Assembly (NCBI GenBank): GCA_030599055.1
Contig: JAUVOS010000110.1
Span: 1-8,342, forward strand
Direction: 5' to 3'
Source of the DNA: Lutibacter sp.
GTDB lineage: Bacteria; Bacteroidota; Bacteroidia; Flavobacteriales; Flavobacteriaceae
Length of the DNA stretch: 8,342 bases
The position numbers and the translations under genes are program-made. Under the pieces are notes generated by a model, which had not been told where the DNA came from, ran no database searches, and was given only the letters and a program-made list of their open reading frames with translations. Shown in pieces: positions 1 through 6,080 of the stretch (positions within the stretch are counted from its first letter, which is position 1; every line of letters begins with the position of its first letter).

Positions 1-226
1 AGTAAATAAACATAAAAACCTGTTTTCCTTGAGAATAAAGGGAGTGAAAGCTTTAATAAATTTGACAGCATGCGAATCAATTTTTACAAAAAATTCTCTA
101 AATTATGTTATCATACGAAAAAGAATCTTGTGTAAATGATAGATTATCTATTGGTTAACTAGGCAGTCTTTTCTCTTTTATCTTTGAGCGAAGCGGTCTT
201 TTATCTTTATCGGACAATAATAATTT
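1..226. repeat. Dispersed intergenic repeat, copy A
   Basis: This non-coding stretch aligns over nearly its whole length, in the same orientation, with 5747-6080 (copy B). Strongest blocks are GAGAATAA-GGGAGTGAAAG (A 32-50, with one base differing), ATTCTCTAAATTATGTTATC and the following CATACGAAA (ending at 120), TTGTGTAAATGA (128-139), and the T/C-rich end AAGCGGTCTTTTATCTTTA (191-209). Copy A lacks two segments that copy B has: about 88 bp after position 120, and 24 bp after position 191. The element ends a few bases before the flippase start. No open reading frame of note and no terminal inverted repeats were seen. The left end may lie outside the window. The family and any function are unknown to me. 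Confidence 0.8.
179..186 (+). promoter_or_regulatory. Candidate -7 box (TATCTTTG) for flippase operon
   Basis: TATCTTTG fits the Bacteroidota -7 consensus TAnnTTTG. A TTG at 151-153 could be the -33 element, but the 25-bp gap is slightly longer than the usual 17-23. Transcription would start near 191-193, leaving a leader of about 40 nt before the TTG start at 233. The box lies inside repeat copy A. The matching site in copy B reads TGTCTTTG and loses the consensus A. In DNA this AT-rich such boxes also arise by chance, so this is a weak call. Confidence 0.3.
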
Positions 227-232
227 TCAATT

Positions 233-1687
233 TTGAATGATTTAAAAAATAAAACTATTTATGGATTGATATGGAACTTTGTAGAAAGGTTCTTTAATTA
301 CTTTTTTCAATTTATTGTAGGAATTATTTTAGCGAGAATTTTATCACCAAAAGACTTTGGTTTAATGGGCATGTTGGCAATTTTCATCGCTTTGTCACAA
401 GTGCTGATATCTAGCGGTTTAAATAGTGCAATTATTAGAAAAAAAACTTGTGAGCAAAAAGATTATTCAACTGTTTTTGTCTTTAATATCGCCAGTAGTT
501 TATTCTTTTTTATACTGTTATTTTTACTGGCAAAACCCATAGGAATTTTTTACGATCAACCCATTTTAGAAAGTATTTTAATCGTGCTAGCATTCGGTTT
601 AGTAATAGAAGCACTAGGTGGAATTCAATTGGCGAAGTTGCAAAGAGAAATGAATTTCAAATTGCAGACAAAAATTACTTTAGTTGCCTCATTTATTGCA
701 GGTATTGTTTCGATTAGTATGGCGTTGCTAGATTATGGTATATGGTCGTTGGTGGCATTGCATTTGACAAGAGTTGTCATTTCTACTATCTTAATTTGGA
801 TTTTTGTAAAATGGAGACCGAGCTTACTTTTTGACAAACAATCCTTTAAAGAATTATTTTCTTTTGGAAGTAGATTACTACTAAGTGGTTTGATCGATAC
901 AGTTTATGATAAGGGTTTTTATCTATTGATTGGTAAATTATATACACCAGCAAGATTGGGCTTTTTTAATAGGGCAGAAAGGTTTGAAAACCTGGTTTCT
1001 AGAAATATTTCAGGTTGGATTGCAAAAGTTTCCTATCCAATGCTGTCTCAGATTAAAGACACAGTAGTCTTACGGAATAGCTATCGAAAGATAATACAAA
1101 ATGTTATGTTTATAACCTTTGTACTATTATTTGGTTTGGCAGCCACATCTGAGGCATTGATACTTTCCTTATTGGGTGAAAAATGGGCAGATTCTGTTAT
1201 TTATTTACAAATGTTAGTATTTGCAGGTATGTTACATCCCATTCAAGCTTTAAATACAGAAGTTCTTAAAGTTTTTGGAAGAAGCGATTTATTTTTACGT
1301 GTGGTTATTATCAAAAAATCAATCGCGATACCCTTGATGATTGTCACCGCTTTTATCAGTATTAAAGTGATGATTTTAGGAATGATTTTTATGTCCGTTC
1401 TTTCCTTTATCATCAATGTTCATTGGAGTAATAAATTTATCAATTATCCACTGATGCAACAGGTTAAAGATATATTTCCTTCCTTTGTATTAGCTTTGCT
1501 TACCGGTGTTATCGTTTATTTTATCGGATATTATTTGCAAACAGTTCCTGTAATAACATTGATAATTCAGGTTTTATCAGGATTCATTTTTGTGGTTGCC
1601 TATTGTGAAATTACAAAGCAATCTATATATTTGAATATTAAAAGCATCTTGATAGATGTATATCGGAAATACAGAAATAAAGAGTGA
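233..1687 (+). CDS. Wzx-like polysaccharide flippase (MOP superfamily)
   Basis: This is a 484-residue integral membrane protein of the oligosaccharide flippase type (Polysacc_synt / WzxC-like branch of the MOP exporter superfamily). Such proteins move undecaprenyl-linked glycans across the inner membrane for O-antigen, capsule or exopolysaccharide assembly. Visible marks are the amphipathic start followed by GLIWNFVERF (residues 11-20), the family motif ARILSPKDFG (34-43), LGFFNRAERF (242-251), and about 12-14 hydrophobic helices along the whole length. The length is normal for the family. The start is TTG: an in-frame TAA at 221-223 limits upstream choices, and the first in-frame ATG would remove the conserved N-terminus. 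It lies 37 nt upstream of a glycosyltransferase in the same direction, so the two are probably co-transcribed. Substrate cannot be predicted. No wzx symbol is assigned because the rest of the cluster is not visible. Confidence 0.9.
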   Translation: MNDLKNKTIYGLIWNFVERFFNYFFQFIVGIILARILSPKDFGLMGMLAIFIALSQVLISSGLNSAIIRKKTCEQKDYSTVFVFNIASSLFFFILLFLLAKPIGIFYDQPILESILIVLAFGLVIEALGGIQLAKLQREMNFKLQTKITLVASFIAGIVSISMALLDYGIWSLVALHLTRVVISTILIWIFVKWRPSLLFDKQSFKELFSFGSRLLLSGLIDTVYDKGFYLLIGKLYTPARLGFFNRAERFENLVSRNISGWIAKVSYPMLSQIKDTVVLRNSYRKIIQNVMFITFVLLFGLAATSEALILSLLGEKWADSVIYLQMLVFAGMLHPIQALNTEVLKVFGRSDLFLRVVIIKKSIAIPLMIVTAFISIKVMILGMIFMSVLSFIINVHWSNKFINYPLMQQVKDIFPSFVLALLTGVIVYFIGYYLQTVPVITLIIQVLSGFIFVVAYCEITKQSIYLNIKSILIDVYRKYRNKE

Positions 1688-1724
1688 TTTTGTTTAATAA
1701 ATCGGACTTTTAAAATGCAATACT

Positions 1725-2711
1725 TTGGCACAAACAAAAGTAAATATCGTTACGCTTACCTACAATCAGGAAAATGTTATTGCACAAACAATTGATGCTT
1801 TATTAGCACAAAAAACAAACTTTGATTTTGAAATTATTATTGGAGAAGATGCCAGCACAGACAATACCTTACAAATAGTTAAAGCATATAAAAACGACTA
1901 TCCCGAGCAAATAAGAATTATTTCTGCCGATGTAAATATCGGACTTGAAAAAAACTATTTAAGATGCTTTGAAGCATGCTCCAGTGATTTTGTAGCATAC
2001 TGTGATGGCGACGATATATGGTTAGATCCATTAAAACTTCAAAAACAAGTTGATTTTCTAGAAGAACATGAAGATTATGGCTTACTAGGAACTAATTTTG
2101 TTTGGTATGATGAGAGATTAGATCAAACAAAAAATTCGGATAAGCATTTTTCAGGAGATTACAAAACCTATGCTTTTGATGAAATGTTTTTAGCGAACCC
2201 ATTGTCTTCATCAAGTGTAGTGTTTAGAAATTCATTACTAAAAGACTTTCTGCAACTCTATTACAAAAACAAAAAAGATTTAGATAATTTTATAGATTAT
2301 AGTTTGTGGTTATTTTTTGCTTCTAAAATGAAAGTGGCAGAACTCAAAGACATATCAGTATCGTATCGTCTTTCCAAAAATAGTATTTCACAAGTTAAAG
2401 ATTTTAATAAGAGTTGGAAATATCGCAAAAGAAATTACAAACACTTTAAGTTTTTCGCAGATTATTTTAAAGATCATCAACTAAAAAATTTAGATAAAGC
2501 TTATTACAACCGAGCTTTATGGTATTATAAATTAGCGGCTGTAAATAAAGATAAAACTAATACTGATGAGTTTGCAAAAATATTATTACAAAATAAAGAC
2601 TATATCAGGTATATGCTTCTAAAGTTTGTTTATCAGATTCCTAAAGCCTATTTTATAGCCAATATATACGATAAAATTACAGCAAGATTCAAATTTAATA
2701 AACAGTTGTAA
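1725..2711 (+). CDS. Glycosyltransferase family 2 (GT-A fold)
   Basis: This 328-residue protein is an inverting GT2 glycosyltransferase, expected to add a sugar from a nucleotide donor to a growing lipid-linked glycan at the cytoplasmic face of the inner membrane. The N-terminal GT-A domain shows VNIVTLTYNQENVIAQTID (residues 6-24), the donor-binding stretch IIIGEDASTDNT (37-48), and the metal-binding motif C-DGDD-W with D94, D96 and D97. The C-terminal part (about 200-328) is rich in Lys, Tyr and Phe and probably forms a helical membrane-associated region; no clear transmembrane helix is seen. The start is TTG at 1725: the frame is closed by TAA at 1698-1700 and contains no ATG before the conserved strand, while the nearby ATG at 1715 is in another frame. 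It follows the flippase by 37 nt. Donor and acceptor sugars are unknown. Confidence 0.9.
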   Translation: MAQTKVNIVTLTYNQENVIAQTIDALLAQKTNFDFEIIIGEDASTDNTLQIVKAYKNDYPEQIRIISADVNIGLEKNYLRCFEACSSDFVAYCDGDDIWLDPLKLQKQVDFLEEHEDYGLLGTNFVWYDERLDQTKNSDKHFSGDYKTYAFDEMFLANPLSSSSVVFRNSLLKDFLQLYYKNKKDLDNFIDYSLWLFFASKMKVAELKDISVSYRLSKNSISQVKDFNKSWKYRKRNYKHFKFFADYFKDHQLKNLDKAYYNRALWYYKLAAVNKDKTNTDEFAKILLQNKDYIRYMLLKFVYQIPKAYFIANIYDKITARFKFNKQL

Positions 2712-2819
2712 TTCTGATTAATAATTGAGGTTAATACTAAATTGTTTGACTATAGTTTAAAATAACCTTACTATTTTTAGCCAAAATAAAATATAATAGA
2801 TTGATTATCAATTATTTTC

Positions 2820-2883
2820 TAACCGCAAGGTACACAAAAAATATTTACGCAAAGGTCGCAAATCTAAAGGAGCCTTGCGGTTA
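2820..2883. repeat. CGCAAAG-type inverted-repeat element
   Basis: A perfect 11-bp inverted repeat (TAACCGCAAGG at 2820-2830, CCTTGCGGTTA at 2873-2883) encloses 42 bp holding two more related heptamers, CGCAAAG (2848-2854) and CGCAAAT (2857-2863). Its GC-richer arms stand out from the AT-rich surroundings. Short repeats built on CGCAAAG are common between genes in Flavobacteria, so this is probably one member of such a dispersed family. It lies between the glycosyltransferase and yjjG. It could fold as a hairpin in RNA, but no T-tract follows, so a terminator role is not supported. The rest of 2712-2969 shows nothing I can assign. Confidence 0.7.
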
Positions 2884-2969
2884 AACCTCAAAAGTATTAA
2901 GTTTGAAAGCATAGCTATTCTAAACTAGAACCAATTGTTTTAATAATGTTACACTAAAACTCCTATTAA

Positions 2970-3653
2970 ATGTCAATAAAACACGTTTTTTTCGATTTAG
3001 ATCACACACTTTGGGATTTTGAAACAAATTCTGCAAAAGCCTATGAAATATGTTTTATTGAAAACCATATAGACATCGATCTTAAAGAGTTCCTTGGAAA
3101 ATATATTGATATAAATTTCAATTATTGGAAATTGTATCGCGAAGAAAAAGTCACAAAAGAAGCATTAAAATACGGACGTTTAAGAGAAGCATTTGATGCT
3201 ATAAACTTCACTATCTCAGATGCACTCATTAATCAAATTGCTGTAAAATATCTTGAGTATTTACCCAAGTTTAATACGCTTTTTGATGGAACGATTGAAA
3301 TTTTAGAGTATCTACAACCAAAATACAAACTGCATATTATCACTAATGGTTTTAGTGAGGTACAGCACCATAAAATGGAACAAGCCGGTATAAAACAATA
3401 TTTTACAGAATTAATTACTTCTGAAAGTGTTGGTGTAAAAAAACCAAATCCTAAAATTTTTAATTTTGCTCTAAATAAAGCAAGTGCAAAAGCACACAAC
3501 AGCATGATGATTGGTGATAGCTTTGAAGCTGATATTCAGGGAGCTATTCATGTTGGTATGCGTGCAATTCATTTTAATCCAGAAGCAAAGAAATTTCCCA
3601 TACATCACAAGTATGAAATTATGCATTTAAATGAAATAAAAAAGTATATTTGA
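2970..3653 (+). CDS. YjjG-family HAD nucleotidase
   Basis: This 227-residue haloacid-dehalogenase-superfamily phosphatase matches the YjjG family of pyrimidine nucleotidases. In E. coli YjjG dephosphorylates nucleoside monophosphates, with a house-cleaning role against noncanonical pyrimidines such as 5-fluoro-dUMP. All four HAD motifs are visible: I, FFDLDHTLWDFE with nucleophile D9 and acid/base D11; II, IITNG with T125; III, VKKPNP with Lys158; IV, IGDSFEADIQGA with D183 and D188. The alpha-helical cap lies between about residues 15 and 100. The DHTLWDFE form of motif I is typical of YjjG. The ATG start leaves only three residues before the first strand, as expected. No signal peptide is present, so it is cytoplasmic. 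It lies 258 nt after the glycosyltransferase and is probably transcribed separately. Confidence 0.93.
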   Translation: MSIKHVFFDLDHTLWDFETNSAKAYEICFIENHIDIDLKEFLGKYIDINFNYWKLYREEKVTKEALKYGRLREAFDAINFTISDALINQIAVKYLEYLPKFNTLFDGTIEILEYLQPKYKLHIITNGFSEVQHHKMEQAGIKQYFTELITSESVGVKKPNPKIFNFALNKASAKAHNSMMIGDSFEADIQGAIHVGMRAIHFNPEAKKFPIHHKYEIMHLNEIKKYI

Positions 3654-3661
3654 CGTTTGAA

Positions 3662-3699
3662 AGATAAGATAACCACTAAAGGTTACCTATCTCCTTTTT
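3662..3699 (+). terminator. Candidate Rho-independent terminator after yjjG
   Basis: An imperfect hairpin has arms 3662-3674 and 3681-3692 around the loop ACTAAA. The inner five pairs (TAACC/GGTTA) are perfect, followed by one mismatch, two pairs, a single bulged A and four pairs. Five T residues follow at 3695-3699 after two C. It begins 8 nt after the yjjG stop. If it works, it would reduce read-through into the lipoprotein/DUF5723 pair. The stem is AT-rich and imperfect, so termination may be partial. Confidence 0.45.
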
Positions 3700-3720
3700 A
3701 ACCCCATAATATTAAAGACA

Positions 3721-4260
3721 ATGAAAAAAGTTTTAGTGCTTTTAAGTCTTGTTCTTGTTAGTTTTTCTTGCATTAAAGATGTTGATTATAATCAAATTGA
3801 GTCTTCTGAATTTACCACTCCTCTGAGTATTGCATTATTACAATTAGACATAAACCAAAATGATTTTTTGGATGTTAATAATAATGAAATCACCTATCCT
3901 TCTAAACCATATATAGTGAACTTGAGTGGTTTATATTACGAAAGCGTTACTGATAACCTGCTATTTTCGACTCAGTTTTCCAGTACTTTTGATAGAGATA
4001 TTAATTGCCAATTGACTTTTTTTAATGGCTCTAATGTAGAGTTGATGAAAAGTGATGAATATTTGATACAATCTATTAATTCTCCAGTCATATATTCAAC
4101 AACTTATGAAGGAGATAAATACGATTTATTTACTAGTGTACGAAGGATTGATGTTAAACTATCTTTAAGAAATGGGAATCAAATTCAGCCCGATGATAAT
4201 ACTAATTTCTCAATGCAGTCAGTAATTCATTTTGATATGATATTGCAACCCCAATTTTAA
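3721..4260 (+). CDS. Putative lipoprotein, unknown function
   Basis: I do not recognise a named family for this 179-residue protein. The N-terminus is a lipoprotein signal: MKK, a hydrophobic run to residue 15, then SFSC with Cys17 as the likely lipidated residue. The -3 residue is Ser rather than Leu, a relaxed lipobox that Bacteroidota tolerate. The residues after Cys17 (IKDVDYNQIESSEF) are acidic. The mature part alternates polar and hydrophobic residues and looks beta-rich, with no transmembrane helix and only one other Cys, near residue 99 (INCQL). It stops 6 nt before the DUF5723-like gene, so the two are almost certainly co-transcribed and translated together. By context it may be a periplasm-facing or surface lipoprotein that works with that barrel protein. 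This is inference only. Confidence 0.8.
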   Translation: MKKVLVLLSLVLVSFSCIKDVDYNQIESSEFTTPLSIALLQLDINQNDFLDVNNNEITYPSKPYIVNLSGLYYESVTDNLLFSTQFSSTFDRDINCQLTFFNGSNVELMKSDEYLIQSINSPVIYSTTYEGDKYDLFTSVRRIDVKLSLRNGNQIQPDDNTNFSMQSVIHFDMILQPQF

Positions 4261-4266
4261 GATTAT

Positions 4267-5709
4267 ATGAAGAAATTAGTTGGATTATTATTGTTTTTTA
4301 ATGTATTTGTAGTACTTGCACAAGGTGGTATCAATAGTTATAATTTTGGACAGACACCTCAGGCAGCGATGCTAAATCCAGCTTATAATATAGAAACAAA
4401 TTACCATTTTACCCTACCAATAATTGGAAGCCATAACATAATATTAGAATCTACAGGCATGACAGCGTATGATGTTATTGGTACTAATTCAATTCCTTTT
4501 CAAGATAAAGTAGAAAACACAGTTTATCAGTTGGTTGCAAACGATTATTTTTTGTTAAATCAAAAGATGGAGTTTTTAAATATGGGACAAAGATTGAATA
4601 ATGATGCCTATCTTTCTTATGGGTTTTACGAAGAACTAGATTTGTTTAGCACCTTACCTGTAGAATTATTTCATCTATTTTATGAGGGAACCAGTATTCC
4701 TGGAAAAGAGTACAAAATTGATGATGTTGTAATGCAATCGAACCTGCTAATGGTGTATCACGTAGGCTTACAAAAAAGTATTACTAAAAAATTAGATCTT
4801 GGTATTCGCTTTAAAGTGTACAATGCAGCCTATGATTTGCAAGCTACCTCAAACAAAGGGAACTTTAATTCAAATATAACGGCAGATAATATATACTCAC
4901 ATAGTTTAAGTGACATAGATATTACAATTAGAACTTCAGGATTTGCTGTTCAATATGATGCTGATAACGATCCGATTAAAGACCAAAATGGAGATATTAT
5001 TTTAGAAAATAATAGCGGAGATGATTTGTATTTTGAAGATTATTTTAAAGGAGGTTATATCGCAAATAAAACTTTTTTTAATGGAAATAAAGGCGTTGGA
5101 ATTGATCTCGGGCTGACGTATCAAATGAAAGAAAATTTGGTTTTAGCGGCTAGTATTAACGATTTAGGAGCTATATTTAACAATAATCAAGTAAGAACCT
5201 ATGCTTATAAAGGAGATTATACATCACAGGGTTTAGCATTTGAATATGATTCGCCCATAGGCTATGTTCAGCGATTGGAAGATGAACTTAATGAATATAT
5301 ACCACTAACTATTGAAGGAAATAACTACACATCTTTGCGCCCTTTTCATGTCAATGCTTTTGCAGCATATTCTTTTAATAAAAAGAGAAGCAATGTTTGT
5401 GAGTTGTACAAATCGGTTTCCTATTCTTATGCCAGTATTTTTGGTGCTCTTATCCATGCACAAAACCGTCCTAATCAAATCTTATACGATGCTAGTTTTT
5501 TTTATGAAAGAAATTTCAATGATATAGTGCAAGCCCGTTTAAATTATACAGTTAATAAATATAGTGCCTCGAATGTTGGTCTCGCAGTTTCTGCTCATCT
5601 CTGGAAAATAAATTTATTTGCCGGAGTCAATAATGTTTTAGGTTTGACCAATCTTGCTAAAGCCAATAATATTTCAGCACAATTGGGCATCCATGTGATG
5701 ATAAAATAG
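4267..5709 (+). CDS. DUF5723-like outer-membrane beta-barrel protein
   Basis: This 480-residue exported protein resembles the Bacteroidota DUF5723 family, whose function is not established. A Sec signal peptide ends at about residue 18 (VVLA before Gln19). The family-like N-terminal stretch FGQTPQAAMLNPAYN follows at 27-41. The body consists of alternating strands typical of an outer-membrane barrel (for example LLMVYHVGLQKSI 160-172, KLDLGIRFKVYNAAY 175-189, VGIDLGLTYQM 277-287, LVLAASINDLGAIF 291-304), and the last strand is QLGIHVMIK. The layout is reminiscent of PorP/SprF-type barrels, but this resemblance is weak. An acidic loop at 231-243 has Asp at 231, 233, 235, 239 and 243. It lies 6 nt after the lipoprotein gene. 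The family call is from pattern memory and should be checked by a profile search. Confidence 0.75.
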   Translation: MKKLVGLLLFFNVFVVLAQGGINSYNFGQTPQAAMLNPAYNIETNYHFTLPIIGSHNIILESTGMTAYDVIGTNSIPFQDKVENTVYQLVANDYFLLNQKMEFLNMGQRLNNDAYLSYGFYEELDLFSTLPVELFHLFYEGTSIPGKEYKIDDVVMQSNLLMVYHVGLQKSITKKLDLGIRFKVYNAAYDLQATSNKGNFNSNITADNIYSHSLSDIDITIRTSGFAVQYDADNDPIKDQNGDIILENNSGDDLYFEDYFKGGYIANKTFFNGNKGVGIDLGLTYQMKENLVLAASINDLGAIFNNNQVRTYAYKGDYTSQGLAFEYDSPIGYVQRLEDELNEYIPLTIEGNNYTSLRPFHVNAFAAYSFNKKRSNVCELYKSVSYSYASIFGALIHAQNRPNQILYDASFFYERNFNDIVQARLNYTVNKYSASNVGLAVSAHLWKINLFAGVNNVLGLTNLAKANNISAQLGIHVMIK

Positions 5710-5746
5710 GGAGCATCTCGCTTTGTATTTAATAATAGTAGCGTCC

Positions 5747-6080
5747 GAATAAAAAAACATGGAAACCTATTTTCTTTGAGAATAAGGGGAGTGAAAGTTT
5801 GACAAATTTGATATCATACTAATCAATTTTTACAAAAATTCTCTAAATTATGTTATCATACGAAACGAGCATGTCTAATCTTGACACACAAGGGAATGAT
5901 TAATAGCGAACACCATATGTTACCGCTAAAAAATAGAATTTAAACATATGAAAAAGAATATTGTGTAAATGACTGTTTTTCTAATTGTAGCCAGGCGGTC
6001 TTTTCTCTTTTGTCTTTGAGCGACTTGTATTGAGCGGAGTCGAAGTAAGCGGTCTTTTGTCTTTATAGGACTACAATAAT
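5747..6080. repeat. Dispersed intergenic repeat, copy B
   Basis: This fills most of the 371-bp gap between the DUF5723-like gene and the end of rarA, and aligns with copy A in the same orientation. It holds two segments absent from copy A: about 88 bp between CATACGAAA (5857-5865) and CATATGAAA (5945-5953), and 24 bp at 6024-6047 containing GAGCGGAGTCGAAGT. The right end abuts the rarA stop codon. In its T/C-rich end, CTTTTGTCTTT occurs twice (6007-6017 and 6054-6064). No coding capacity was found on either strand. It lies downstream of both flanking genes, which argues against a conserved promoter role for the family. Confidence 0.8.
5904..5928. other. Hairpin inside the copy-B-specific segment
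   Basis: TAGCGAACA (5904-5912) pairs with TGTT (5918-5921) and CGCTA (5924-5928), with AC at 5922-5923 bulged out and a 5-nt loop. This gives nine base pairs. It lies within the 88-bp stretch that copy A lacks. No T-tract follows on the plus strand. On the minus strand the stem is followed by mixed sequence, so it is not a clear terminator for rarA. Its role is unknown. Confidence 0.4.

Noticed and set aside
1688..1724. A third trace of the repeat (ATCGGAC) between the flippase and glycosyltransferase
   Set aside because: Only seven bases match the end of copy A; not enough to support homology.
2728..2780. AGGTTA/TAACCT inverted repeat followed by T residues, as a terminator for the glycosyltransferase
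   Set aside because: Only six pairs and a 29-nt loop; too weak to call.
2800..2812. Near-palindrome ATTGAT-T-ATCAAT
   Set aside because: Six-base AT-rich arms are expected by chance in this composition, and no second copy was seen.
3233..3505. Minus-strand open frame of 90 codons inside yjjG
   Set aside because: It is fully antisense to a gene with all HAD motifs and its translation shows no family signature.
3645..3652. TATATTTG at the end of yjjG as a promoter for the lipoprotein gene
   Set aside because: No -33 element is present, and transcription would run straight into the candidate terminator.
5312..5527. Plus-strand open frame of 71 codons inside the DUF5723-like gene
   Set aside because: It overlaps a continuous barrel-type coding frame and looks like a chance shadow.
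1..6080. Copies A and B as insertion sequences or integrase attachment sites
   Set aside because: No transposase or integrase, terminal inverted repeats, target duplications or tRNA gene were found.
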